In this document: piece by piece, positions 42,759 through 50,908 of the stretch
Layout: every line of letters begins with the position of its first letter
Numbering within the stretch: position 1 is the first letter of the stretch
NCBI GenBank assembly: GCA_945619025.1
Contig: CALZBJ010000003.1
Coordinates: 1 to 64,000, forward strand
Direction: 5' to 3'
Source of the DNA: CALZBJ01 sp945619025
Lineage (GTDB): Bacteria; Pseudomonadota; Gammaproteobacteria; Cardiobacteriales; Wohlfahrtiimonadaceae
Length of the DNA: 64,000 nt
Translations under genes and position numbers: made by a program
The notes under the pieces: generated by a model
The model's input: the letters and a program-made list of their open reading frames with translations, nothing else
What the model was told of the DNA's origin: nothing
Databases searched by the model: none

Positions 42759-43544
42759 ATGTCTGATCTTCCGAGTTATGAAGCGGTGAGTGTGACGCGT
42801 TATCGGGGCGAAAGTGAGTTTGTTGAGGATGATTTTCTGCTCAATGAGAAGCCGGTATCGATCGTTTATAACGGTTATCCGCATGTGGTGATTATGTGTA
42901 CGCCGAAGGATTTGGAAGATTTTATCTATGGCTTTAGTTTTACCGAAGGGATTGTGCATCGGGCGGAAGAGATTCTCTCCATTCATCTTGATCTGCGGGA
43001 AAATGGCGTAGTAGCAGAAGTGGAGATTTTGCCTGAGTGCATGATTCGGCTTGAATCGCGTAAGCGTCAAATGAGTGCGCGTACGGGGTGCGGGATTTGT
43101 GGGCTTGATTCGCTTGATCAGGTGGTGCGCCCGCTTAAAAAAATTGAGACTAAAAGTGAGGTTGAAATAAGTGCGATTAATGAGGCGCTTAAAGTGGCGT
43201 CCGATTATCAAGCGCTCAATCAAAAAACCGGAGGCGCGCATGGCGCGTTTCTTTGTGATAAAATGGGTCAAATTCTTTTAGTCCGAGAGGATGTTGGGCG
43301 GCACGTTGCGATGGATAAATTGATCGGTGCGCTCATTCGTGCAGGGATTCCCACGCACGATAAGTTTTGTTTGATCACCTCTCGCGCAAGTTTTGAGATG
43401 GTTCAAAAAGCAATTTGCGCAAAATTTAATCTTCTAGTGGCGATCTCCGCGCCCACATTAATGGCTGTTAATTTGGCAAAAGAGCATCAAATTAAGCTCG
43501 CCGCTTTCTCAAGAGTCAATAAAATAAATGTTTATTCTTCTTGA
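42759..43544 (+). CDS. fdhD: FdhD, sulfurtransferase for formate dehydrogenase
   Basis: 261 aa from ATG 42759; in-frame GTG 42717 and ATG 42747 are alternatives, and none has an ideal ribosome site. Conserved FdhD parts: CTPKDLEDFIYGFSFTEGI, the CxxC-type pair in GCGICGLDS (about 108-116 of this start), GGAHGAFLCD, REDVGRHVAMDKLIG and the final SRASFEMV. FdhD moves sulfur from IscS to the molybdenum cofactor of formate dehydrogenase. No formate dehydrogenase or mo-cofactor gene is in this window. It is probably the last gene of the pilin-like operon. The rpsL promoter overlaps its stop codon. Confidence 0.9.
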   Translation: MSDLPSYEAVSVTRYRGESEFVEDDFLLNEKPVSIVYNGYPHVVIMCTPKDLEDFIYGFSFTEGIVHRAEEILSIHLDLRENGVVAEVEILPECMIRLESRKRQMSARTGCGICGLDSLDQVVRPLKKIETKSEVEISAINEALKVASDYQALNQKTGGAHGAFLCDKMGQILLVREDVGRHVAMDKLIGALIRAGIPTHDKFCLITSRASFEMVQKAICAKFNLLVAISAPTLMAVNLAKEHQIKLAAFSRVNKINVYSS

Positions 43545-43569
43545 CATAGCAGTGAACTCTTTATAAAAT
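43541..43569 (+). promoter_or_regulatory. rpsL (str operon) promoter
   Basis: Perfect -35 TTGACA (43541-43546), 17-bp spacer, -10 TAAAAT (43564-43569). The TGA stop of fdhD lies inside the -35. This should be a strong ribosomal promoter. Confidence 0.85.
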
Positions 43570-43576
43570 TTCATCT

Positions 43577-43609
43577 CTTTGGGAGTATGCCCAAAGAATT
43601 TTATTTTTA
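43577..43609 (+). terminator. Hairpin with T-rich tail right at the predicted rpsL start site (attenuator-like)
   Basis: CTTTGGG/CCCAAAG (43577-43583 with 43590-43596), 6-nt loop, then AATTTTATTTTT. It terminates read-through from fdhD, but it also lies within the first bases of the rpsL transcript, where it could act as an attenuator or a 5' stabiliser. Confidence 0.65.
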
Positions 43610-43642
43610 ATAAATTATTGTTTTAGCAAGGATTTAGATTTA

Positions 43643-44014
43643 ATGGTAACAGTTAATCAATTGGTTCGCCGTCCGCGCAGATCAAAAACTGATAAATCTG
43701 ACGTTCCAGCGCTTGAGGGTTCACCTCAACGTCGTGGAGTTTGTACTCGGGTTTATACAGCGACACCTAAAAAGCCTAACTCTGCTATGCGTAAAGTTTG
43801 TCGTGTAAGATTGACAAACGGTTATGAAGTATCTAGCTACATCGGTGGTGAAGGTCATAACTTACAAGAGCACAGTGTGGTATTGGTTCGCGGCGGTAGA
43901 GTGAAAGACCTTCCAGGGGTTCGTTATCACGTTGTACGCGGTGCATTAGACGCGCAAGGTGTTGATAAACGTCGTCAAGGTCGTTCGAAATATGGTGCTA
44001 AGAGACCTCGTTAA
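43643..44014 (+). CDS. rpsL: 30S ribosomal protein S12
   Basis: 123 aa. Contains PKKPNSAMRKVCRV (Lys43 region, unaltered) and GGRVKDLPGVRYH (Lys88 region, unaltered), so the common streptomycin-resistance substitutions are absent. First gene of the str operon rpsL-rpsG-fusA-tuf. AAGGA before ATG 43643. Confidence 0.97.
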   Translation: MVTVNQLVRRPRRSKTDKSDVPALEGSPQRRGVCTRVYTATPKKPNSAMRKVCRVRLTNGYEVSSYIGGEGHNLQEHSVVLVRGGRVKDLPGVRYHVVRGALDAQGVDKRRQGRSKYGAKRPR

Positions 44015-44060
44015 TAGGTTTTTTGGTATTTTTGGATTTAGTATTTATTGAGAGAATCTC

Positions 44061-44531
44061 ATGTCAAGAAGAAGAGAAGTCCCGAAGCGTGACGTCCTAC
44101 CTGATCCGGTATATGGAAGTCAAATGCTCGCGAAATTCATTAATATGGTGATGATTTCTGGTAAGAAATCAATCGCAGAGCGCATCTTATATGGTGCATT
44201 AGAAGAAGTTAAAGAAAAGGGTCACGAAGATCCAATCGAAGCGTTAGAGACAGCTTTAGAGAACGTACGTCCTAAAGTAGAAGTTAAATCACGCCGCGTT
44301 GGTGGTGCGACATACCAAGTGCCGGTAGAAGTTAGAGCGTCAAGACGTGATGCTTTAGCAATGCGTTGGATGGTTGATGCTGCAAGAAAACGTTCAGAAA
44401 AATCAATGGTTCGTAGAATGGCAGCTGAAATTTTAGATGCAGTCGAGAATCGTGGTGCGGCAGTTAGAAAGCGTGAAGACGTTCACCGCATGGCGGAAGC
44501 GAACAAAGCGTTCTCGCATTTCCGTTGGTAA
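44061..44531 (+). CDS. rpsG: 30S ribosomal protein S7
   Basis: 156 aa. Starts MSRRREVPKRDVLPDP, with the conserved SRRVGGATYQVPVEVR stretch near 77-92. It organises the 3' head domain of 16S rRNA and touches E-site tRNA; in E. coli it also represses this operon. 46 bp after rpsL. Confidence 0.97.
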   Translation: MSRRREVPKRDVLPDPVYGSQMLAKFINMVMISGKKSIAERILYGALEEVKEKGHEDPIEALETALENVRPKVEVKSRRVGGATYQVPVEVRASRRDALAMRWMVDAARKRSEKSMVRRMAAEILDAVENRGAAVRKREDVHRMAEANKAFSHFRW

Positions 44532-44569
44532 GATTGTTACATTAGCTAACAGACACTTGCTGTTTATAT

Positions 44570-44600
44570 ATGCGGTTACTCAAACTTTGGGTTACCGCAT
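44570..44600 (+). repeat. Stem-loop between rpsG and fusA
   Basis: ATGCGGT/ACCGCAT (44570-44576 with 44594-44600) with an inner CTCAA/TTGGG pairing. No T-run follows, so it is not a normal terminator. It may be an mRNA-processing site, or play a part in S7 feedback, which in E. coli acts at the rpsL-rpsG junction instead. Confidence 0.55.
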
Positions 44601-44646
44601 TTATTGCTTTAAGAAAATTATAATTTTGTAAAGAGAAGGATTTATT

Positions 44647-46746
44647 ATGGCTCGAACTATGCCTATTGAGCGTTATCGTAATATCGGTATTAGCGCACAC
44701 ATTGACGCAGGTAAAACGACGACGTCAGAGCGTATTCTGTATTACACAGGTAGAAGTCATCGTATCGGGGAAACTCACGATGGTACCGCAACAATGGACT
44801 GGATGAAACAAGAGCAGGATCGTGGTATCACTATCACATCTGCTGCGACTACATGTTCATGGAGTGGAATGAAACAACAATTCCCTGAGCATCGCATCAA
44901 CTTAATTGACACTCCAGGTCACGTTGACTTCACAATCGAAGTTGAGCGTTCTATGCGTGTTCTTGACGGTGCGGTAATGGTTTACTGTTCAGTAGGTGGT
45001 GTTCAACCTCAGTCAGAGACTGTATGGCGTCAAGCAAACAAGTATGAAGTTCCACGTATCGCGTTCATCAACAAAATGGACCGTACCGGTGCTAACTTCC
45101 TACGCGTTGTTGAGCAAATGAAAGACCGTTTACGTGCAAACGCTGTACCTATTCAGCTTCCAATCGGTGCTGAAGACGAGTTCGAAGGTGTGATCGACTT
45201 AGTAACAATGAAAGCGATCTACTGGGACGAAGCGTCAATGGGTATGAAGTTTGAAGAGCGTGATATTCCTGAAGCACTTTTAGCAGACGCAGAAAACTAT
45301 CGTTCACAAATGGTAGAAGCAGCGGCTGAAGCATCAGAAGAGTTAATGGAAAAATACCTTGAAGAAGGTGAGCTTTCAGTAGATGACATCCGTCGCGGTA
45401 TCCGTGTGCGTACACTTGCCTCTGAAATCGTTCCAGTAACCTGTGGTACTGCGTTCAAAAACAAAGGTGTTCAAGCACTTCTTGATGACGTAATCTACTA
45501 TCTTCCTTCTCCTACAGAAGTAAAAGACATCGCAGGTGAATTACCTGATGGTGAGCGCGGTGTGCGAGTTTCTTCAGACGAAGAGCCATTCTCAGCGTTA
45601 GCGTTCAAATTAGCGAACGACCCATTTGTTGGTAACTTAACCTTCGTACGTGTTTACTCAGGTGTAATCAAATCAGGTGATTTCGTTTATAACCCGGTTA
45701 AAGATCGTCGTGAGCGCGTTGGTCGTTTACTTCAAATGCACTCTAACTCACGTAGCGAGATTGATGAGATCCGTGCAGGTGATATCGCAGCGATGGTAGG
45801 TCTTAAAGACGTTACTACCGGTGATACCCTTTGTGATCAACAAAACATCATCACGCTTGAGCGTATGGAGTTCCCTGAGCCAGTAATCTTCGTTGCAATC
45901 GAACCAAAAACAAAAGCTGACCAAGAAAAAATGGGTATGGCTTTAGGTCGTTTAGCGCAAGAAGACCCTTCATTCCGTGTTCGCACAGATGAAGAATCAG
46001 GACAAACAATCATCGGCGGTATGGGTGAGCTTCACTTAGAGATCATCGTTGACCGTCTTAAAGAAGAATTTAAAGTTGAATGTGCTGTAGGTGCACCGCA
46101 AGTTGCTTACCGTGAAACCATCACTAAATCTGTCGAAGTTGAAGGTAAATTCGTTCGTCAGTCAGGTGGTCGCGGTCAGTTCGGTCACGTATGGTTACGT
46201 TTAGAACCAAGAGAGCCAGGTGAAGGATACGAATTCGTTAACGAAATCGTTGGTGGTGCTGTTCCTCGTGAATACATCCCAGCTGTTGACGCGGGTATCA
46301 AAGAACAAATGGCAAACGGTGTTATCGCGGGCTACCCAGTGGAAGACGTGAAAGTAACACTTTACGATGGTTCTTACCACGAAGTTGACTCAAGTGAAAT
46401 GGCGTTCAAAATCGCAGGTTCTATGGGTTTCAAAGCAGGTGCTGCGAAAGCGGGGCCTGTATTGCTTGAGCCTGTTATGCTTGTTGAGGTTGAAACACCT
46501 GAAGATTACATGGGTGACGTTATGGGTGACCTCAACCGTCGTCGCGGTAGCCTCCAAGGTATCGAAGATGCGTATGGTTCTAAACTCATCAAAGCGGAAG
46601 TTCCATTATCTGAAATGTTCAAATATTCGAACTCACTTCGTTCAGCAACTCAAGGTCGTGCGACCTACTCGATGGAGTTCTTAAAATATCAAGAAACTCC
46701 GAAAAACGTTGCTGATGAAATCATCGCTCGTAACAAAGGCGAGTAA
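44647..46746 (+). CDS. fusA: Elongation factor G
   Basis: 699 aa. G-domain motifs AHIDAGKTT (P-loop), DTPGHVD and NKMD; the five EF-G domains follow, ending with the domain V GDLNRRRG segment. It drives ribosome translocation and, with RRF, recycling. GAGAAGGA lies before ATG 44647. A second fusA copy is not in this window. The fusA-tuf gap contains a terminator and a promoter. Confidence 0.97.
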   Translation: MARTMPIERYRNIGISAHIDAGKTTTSERILYYTGRSHRIGETHDGTATMDWMKQEQDRGITITSAATTCSWSGMKQQFPEHRINLIDTPGHVDFTIEVERSMRVLDGAVMVYCSVGGVQPQSETVWRQANKYEVPRIAFINKMDRTGANFLRVVEQMKDRLRANAVPIQLPIGAEDEFEGVIDLVTMKAIYWDEASMGMKFEERDIPEALLADAENYRSQMVEAAAEASEELMEKYLEEGELSVDDIRRGIRVRTLASEIVPVTCGTAFKNKGVQALLDDVIYYLPSPTEVKDIAGELPDGERGVRVSSDEEPFSALAFKLANDPFVGNLTFVRVYSGVIKSGDFVYNPVKDRRERVGRLLQMHSNSRSEIDEIRAGDIAAMVGLKDVTTGDTLCDQQNIITLERMEFPEPVIFVAIEPKTKADQEKMGMALGRLAQEDPSFRVRTDEESGQTIIGGMGELHLEIIVDRLKEEFKVECAVGAPQVAYRETITKSVEVEGKFVRQSGGRGQFGHVWLRLEPREPGEGYEFVNEIVGGAVPREYIPAVDAGIKEQMANGVIAGYPVEDVKVTLYDGSYHEVDSSEMAFKIAGSMGFKAGAAKAGPVLLEPVMLVEVETPEDYMGDVMGDLNRRRGSLQGIEDAYGSKLIKAEVPLSEMFKYSNSLRSATQGRATYSMEFLKYQETPKNVADEIIARNKGE

Positions 46747-46784
46747 TTAAATCCTTAATTACTAACGCTGTAAAATAAATTATA

Positions 46785-46828
46785 TTTGCAAAATCTAAAA
46801 CAAGCACTATAATGTAGTGCTTGTTTTT
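46785..46828 (+). promoter_or_regulatory. Terminator hairpin with the tuf -10 box in its loop
   Basis: A 13-bp perfect stem (46797-46809 with 46815-46827) on a 5-nt loop, T5 tail: a strong terminator after fusA. The hexamer TATAAT spans 46808-46813, across the top of the stem and the loop, and has -35 candidates TTTGCA (46785-46790, 17 bp) or TTGCAA (46786-46791, 16 bp). The same DNA thus appears to end fusA transcripts and start tuf transcripts. Confidence 0.75.
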
Positions 46829-46829
46829 A

Positions 46830-46844
46830 GCTCTTTAACAATTT
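46830..46844 (+). promoter_or_regulatory. boxA-like antitermination site upstream of tuf-rpsJ
   Basis: GCTCTTTAACAATTT is the same as the boxA core of E. coli rRNA leaders, which NusB and S10 (NusE) bind. It lies about 10 bases downstream of the tuf promoter and 12 bases before the tuf ATG. The gene for S10 follows tuf in the same operon. Confidence 0.65.
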
Positions 46845-46855
46845 GGGGTATTAAA

Positions 46856-48046
46856 ATGTCAAAGGAAACTTTTAGTCGTAATAAACCACACGTAAACGTG
46901 GGTACAATTGGTCACGTTGACCATGGTAAAACTACCTTAACTGCGGCATTAACCAAAGTTGGTGCTGAAGAGTACGGTGGTGATATTCGTGCGTACGATC
47001 AAATCGATAACGCACCAGAAGAGAGAGAGCGTGGTATCACAATCTCAACTTCACACGTTGAATATGAATCACCTAACCGTCACTACGCACACGTAGACTG
47101 CCCAGGACACGCTGACTATGTTAAAAACATGATCACTGGTGCTGCGCAAATGGACGGAGCGATTCTCGTATGTTCAGCTGCAGATGGTCCTATGCCACAA
47201 ACTCGTGAGCACATCTTATTATCACGCCAAGTAGGTGTTCCATATATTCTTGTTTTCTTAAACAAAGCAGATATGGTTGATGATGCTGAGCTTATCGAAC
47301 TTGTTGAAATGGAAGTTCGTGATCTTCTTAACGAATATGATTTCCCTGGCGATGATACTCCAGTAATTGTAGGTTCTGCACTTAAAGCGATCGAAGGCGA
47401 CCAGTCTGAAATCGGTGTACCTGCAATCAAAAAACTTATCGAATCATTAGACGCGTGGATTCCAGAGCCAGTGCGTGAAATCGATAAGCCTTTCCTTATG
47501 CCTATCGAAGACGTGTTCTCAATCTCAGGTCGTGGTACAGTTGTAACAGGCCGTATTGAAACAGGTATTCTTAAAGCAGGTGAAGAAGTTGAGATCGTTG
47601 GTATTCGCGATACTCAAAAATCAACCTGTACAGGTGTTGAAATGTTCCGTAAACTTCTTGATGAAGGTCGCGCAGGAGATAACGTTGGTGTTCTTCTTCG
47701 TGGTACCCGTCGTGAAGATGTTGAGCGCGGACAAGTTCTTGCTAAACCCGGCACAATCAATCCCCATACACAATTTGAAGCAGAAGTTTACGTCCTTTCT
47801 AAAGATGAAGGTGGCCGTCATACTCCGTTCTTCAAAGGTTATCGTCCACAATTCTATTTCCGTACAACTGACGTAACAGGTGCTTGTGAGCTTCCTGAAG
47901 GTGTTGAGATGGTAATGCCTGGTGATAACATTAAAATGGTTGTTGAGTTAATCAACCCAATCGCAATGGCAGAAGGTTTACGCTTCGCAATCCGTGAAGG
48001 TGGCCGTACTGTTGGTGCTGGTGTTGTTGCTAAGGTAATTAAATAA
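46856..48046 (+). CDS. tuf: Elongation factor Tu
   Basis: 396 aa from ATG 46856, with TTGGGG just upstream; the frame open from 46817 runs through the boxA/terminator tail and is rejected. GTP motifs GHVDHGKT (19-26 region), DCPGH and NKAD; domains 2 and 3 are full length. It delivers aminoacyl-tRNA. In many gammaproteobacteria there is a second tuf copy near rRNA or rpoB; it is not in this window. 63 bp before rpsJ, with a hairpin in the gap. Confidence 0.97.
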   Translation: MSKETFSRNKPHVNVGTIGHVDHGKTTLTAALTKVGAEEYGGDIRAYDQIDNAPEERERGITISTSHVEYESPNRHYAHVDCPGHADYVKNMITGAAQMDGAILVCSAADGPMPQTREHILLSRQVGVPYILVFLNKADMVDDAELIELVEMEVRDLLNEYDFPGDDTPVIVGSALKAIEGDQSEIGVPAIKKLIESLDAWIPEPVREIDKPFLMPIEDVFSISGRGTVVTGRIETGILKAGEEVEIVGIRDTQKSTCTGVEMFRKLLDEGRAGDNVGVLLRGTRREDVERGQVLAKPGTINPHTQFEAEVYVLSKDEGGRHTPFFKGYRPQFYFRTTDVTGACELPEGVEMVMPGDNIKMVVELINPIAMAEGLRFAIREGGRTVGAGVVAKVIK

Positions 48047-48060
48047 GTTTATTTCCTTCA

Positions 48061-48090
48061 GAGCATCCCGATAGTGGGGTGCTCTCGATT
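48061..48090 (+). terminator. Hairpin between tuf and rpsJ (attenuator-like)
   Basis: A 9-bp stem (48061-48069 with 48076-48084, one T-G pair) with a 6-nt loop, followed by TCGATTTTC. The T tract is short, so it probably causes partial termination or RNA processing, reducing S10-operon expression relative to tuf. Confidence 0.6.
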
Positions 48091-48109
48091 TTCAAGAAAT
48101 GAGAGAAGT

Positions 48110-48421
48110 ATGGATAATCAAAGAATCAGAATACGTCTAAAAGCATTCGACTATCGTTTAATCGATCAGTCAGCAAAAGAGATCGTTGAAACAGCAAAAC
48201 GTACTGGTGCACAGGTTAAAGGTCCAATTCCTTTACCAATCAAACACGAGCGTTTCACTGTGTTAACCTCTCCGCATGTTAATAAAGATGCTCGAGATCA
48301 GTATGAACTCAGAACGCACAAGCGTTTAATGGATATTGTCAACCCTACAGACAAAACAGTTGATGCTTTAATGAAGCTCGACCTTGCTGCTGGTGTTGAT
48401 GTGCAAATTAAATTAGGTTAA
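48110..48421 (+). CDS. rpsJ: 30S ribosomal protein S10 (NusE)
   Basis: 103 aa from ATG 48110 (MDNQRIRIRLKAFDYRLID...), with GAGAGAAG upstream; 12 extra in-frame codons upstream are rejected. It has the family core PLPIKHERFTVLTSPHVNK and RTHKRLMDI. It is a 30S head protein and, with NusB, binds boxA in antitermination complexes. First gene of the S10 operon, and part of one long cluster with tuf. Confidence 0.97.
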   Translation: MDNQRIRIRLKAFDYRLIDQSAKEIVETAKRTGAQVKGPIPLPIKHERFTVLTSPHVNKDARDQYELRTHKRLMDIVNPTDKTVDALMKLDLAAGVDVQIKLG

Positions 48422-48437
48422 GTTAATTTGCTGCGAT

Positions 48438-48454
48438 GAAGGTCGCCAACCTTC
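48438..48454 (+). repeat. Small hairpin in the rpsJ-rplC gap
   Basis: GAAGGT-cgcca-ACCTTC. It is followed by TTAACAATTT and GGTATTAAAATG, the same two short sequences that precede tuf. The position fits the gap where E. coli has none, so it may be a local regulator of rplC. Confidence 0.4.
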
Positions 48455-48495
48455 CTCTCGTAAGTTAACAATTTATTTAAAATTGAGGTATTAAA

Positions 48496-49149
48496 ATGGC
48501 AGTTGGATTAATTGGAAAAAAACTAGGAATGAGCAGAGTATTCGGCGAAGATGGCCGTGCTCAAGCTGTTACTGTAGTTGAAGTTGATGCGAATCAAATT
48601 ACCCAAATCAAAACTGATGCGATTGATGGTTATACAGCAATCCAAGTTGCAGTGGGTAAAACTTTAAAAAGCAAAAAAAATAAAGCACAAGATGCTCACT
48701 TTGCGAAAGCAAATGTTGAGGGTGGCCGCGCTTTATGGGAATTCCGTGTTGATAGTGCAGAAATCGAAGGGTTCGAGCTTGCACAAGAATTAAACGTAGC
48801 TCTCTTTGAAGTGGGTCAAAAAGTAGATGTTTCAGGCATCACTCAAGGTAAAGGTTATGCGGGTACAATCAAACGCCATAACTTTACTGCGCAAAGAAAT
48901 ACTCACGGTAACTCCGTTTCTCACAGAGTTCCTGGTTCTATCGGACAATGTCAGGATCCTGGTCGAGTATTTAAAGGTAAAAAAATGACCGGTCATATGG
49001 GTGCGGTGAGAAGAACAACGCAAAACCTTGAAATTGTATCAGTAGATGCAGATCGCAATCTGCTCTTAATTAAAGGTGCAATTCCAGGACCTAAAGGCTC
49101 AAATGTTGTCGTAAGCCCAGCGGTTAAAATTAAAAGAGGTAAAGCGTAA
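48496..49149 (+). CDS. rplC: 50S ribosomal protein L3
   Basis: 217 aa. VGLIGKKLGMSRVF at the N-terminus and the long central extension (FTAQRNTHGNSVSHRVPGS, then GRVFKGKKMTGHMG) that reaches the peptidyl-transferase centre. The Gln methylated by PrmB in E. coli (Q150) has a counterpart in the GSIGQCQDPG segment. Its stop overlaps the rplD ATG by one base. Confidence 0.97.
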   Translation: MAVGLIGKKLGMSRVFGEDGRAQAVTVVEVDANQITQIKTDAIDGYTAIQVAVGKTLKSKKNKAQDAHFAKANVEGGRALWEFRVDSAEIEGFELAQELNVALFEVGQKVDVSGITQGKGYAGTIKRHNFTAQRNTHGNSVSHRVPGSIGQCQDPGRVFKGKKMTGHMGAVRRTTQNLEIVSVDADRNLLLIKGAIPGPKGSNVVVSPAVKIKRGKA

Positions 49150-49757
49150 TGGAAATTCAAGTAGTAGGGGGAACACCCGTACAATTAGATAGCTCATTAT
49201 TTGCGCGCGAATATAACGAAGCCTTGATTCATCAAGTAGTAACTGCGTTCTTAGCAGGTAGCCGTGCGGGTACTAGAGCTCAAAAAAGCCGTGCAGACGT
49301 TCGTGGAAGTGGTGCAAAACCATGGAGACAAAAAGGCACAGGTCGTGCTCGCGTTGGTACAGCGCAAAACCCAATTTGGAGAGGCGGTGGGGTAACATTC
49401 GCTGCAAGACCTCAAGATTGGTCTCAAAAAGTAAACCGTAAAATGTATCGTGCAGCAATGCTCAACATTTTGTCTGAATTAATTCGTTCTGAGCGTTTAG
49501 TTGTTGTTGAAGAATTAACAATGGCTGAGCCAAAAACTAAACAATTCGTAGCAAAATTAGAAGAGCTTGGCGTTGCGGGCAACAAAGTTTTAGTTGTAAC
49601 TGAAGCTGTAGATTATAATCTCTTCTTAAGCGCGAGAAACGTACCAAACGTTTACACGATCGAAGCATCAATCGTCGATCCTGCTAGCTTAGTTGGCGCT
49701 GAAAAAGTTGTCATGACAAAACCTGCACTTGAGTCAATTAAGGAGTGTTTAGCATGA
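49149..49757 (+). CDS. rplD: 50S ribosomal protein L4
   Basis: 202 aa. The loop region AGTRAQKSRADVRGSG...KPWRQKGTGRARVG lines the exit tunnel. In E. coli L4 also represses the S10 operon by attenuation. TAATG overlap with rplC and ATGA overlap with rplW. Confidence 0.96.
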   Translation: MEIQVVGGTPVQLDSSLFAREYNEALIHQVVTAFLAGSRAGTRAQKSRADVRGSGAKPWRQKGTGRARVGTAQNPIWRGGGVTFAARPQDWSQKVNRKMYRAAMLNILSELIRSERLVVVEELTMAEPKTKQFVAKLEELGVAGNKVLVVTEAVDYNLFLSARNVPNVYTIEASIVDPASLVGAEKVVMTKPALESIKECLA

Positions 49758-50062
49758 GTATCAGCACAAACGAAAGATTAATGAAAGTGATTCTTGCGCC
49801 TCACGTGTCAGAAAAAACTGCACGTCTTGAGGAAGACAATAATCAAGTAACCTTTAAAGTGCTTAAAAGCGCGAACAAGAACGAAATTAAAGACGCTGTT
49901 GAATTAATGTTCAACGTTAAAGTTGTTGATGTTAAAGTTCTTAATCAAAAAGGTAAGAGCAAAATGTTCGGCCGTTTCTCAGGAAAAAGACAAGACTGGA
50001 AAAAAGCCTATGTCACTCTTGAAGAAGGTTCAGAAACTATTGATTTTTTAGGTGAGATGTAA
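49754..50062 (+). CDS. rplW: 50S ribosomal protein L23
   Basis: 102 aa from ATG 49754, 9-11 nt after AAGGAG; it overlaps the rplD stop. Conserved ILAPHVSEKTARL near the start and FNVKVVDVKVLNQKGKSK. It forms the exit-site docking point for trigger factor and SRP. Its stop overlaps the rplB start by one base. Confidence 0.95.
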   Translation: MSISTNERLMKVILAPHVSEKTARLEEDNNQVTFKVLKSANKNEIKDAVELMFNVKVVDVKVLNQKGKSKMFGRFSGKRQDWKKAYVTLEEGSETIDFLGEM

Positions 50063-50886
50063 TGAGTATTAAAAAAGCAAAACCAACATCGCCTGGACGT
50101 CGTTCTTTAATCGAAGTTAAAGTTGAAGGTTTACACAAAGGCAAACCTTTCGCAGGCCTTCTCGAAGGTAAAAGCAGCACAGGTGGTCGTAACAACGCAG
50201 GTCGTATCACATCTCGTCACAGAGGTGGTGGTCATAAACAACATTACCGCGTAATTGACTTCAAACGTGATAAAGACAACATTCCAGCGAAAGTAGAAAG
50301 AATCGAGTACGATCCTAACCGATCAGCTCATATCGCTCTTCTATGCTACACCGATGGTGAGCGTCGCTACGTAATTGCGCCTGCAAAATTAAAAGCAGGT
50401 GACGTTGTATTCTCAGGTGCAAACGCACCGATCCGTACAGGTAACGCGTTACCTTTACGCAACATCCCAATCGGTTCGACTATTCACTGTATCGAAATGA
50501 AACCTGGTAAAGGCGCGCAATTAGCTCGTTCAGCAGGGGCTTCGGTTCAATTAGTAGCGAAAGAAGGTGAGTACTCAACAATTCGTCTTCGTTCAGGTGA
50601 AGTCCGTCGCGTTCACTCAGATTGTAAAGCTACAATCGGTGCGGTAAGCAACGGCGAACACAGCTTACGTGTCCTTGGTAAAGCAGGGGCCAACCGTTGG
50701 AGAGGTATTCGTCCTCAAACTCGCGGTGCCGCGATGAACCCGGTAGATCACCCACACGGTGGTGGTGAAGGTCGTACTTCAGGTGGTCGTCACCCAGTTA
50801 CACCTTGGGGTCAACCTACTAAAGGTTACAAAACACGTACTAACAAGCGTACTGACAAATATATTGTTCGTCGTCGTACACGCTAA
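50062..50886 (+). CDS. rplB: 50S ribosomal protein L2
   Basis: 274 aa, full length. GRNNAGRITSRHRGGGHK near 42-60 and the C-terminal GGGEGRTSGGRHPVTPWG region with the conserved His near residue 230. It is needed for subunit joining and peptidyl transfer. Its start overlaps rplW by one base. Confidence 0.97.
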   Translation: MSIKKAKPTSPGRRSLIEVKVEGLHKGKPFAGLLEGKSSTGGRNNAGRITSRHRGGGHKQHYRVIDFKRDKDNIPAKVERIEYDPNRSAHIALLCYTDGERRYVIAPAKLKAGDVVFSGANAPIRTGNALPLRNIPIGSTIHCIEMKPGKGAQLARSAGASVQLVAKEGEYSTIRLRSGEVRRVHSDCKATIGAVSNGEHSLRVLGKAGANRWRGIRPQTRGAAMNPVDHPHGGGEGRTSGGRHPVTPWGQPTKGYKTRTNKRTDKYIVRRRTR

Positions 50887-50908
50887 TTAATCAGATAAAG
50901 GGTAAAAT

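Noticed and set aside
42714..43271. A 185-codon open frame antisense to fdhD
   Set aside because: His/Arg/Thr-rich translation, no ribosome site; the plus strand encodes conserved FdhD motifs.
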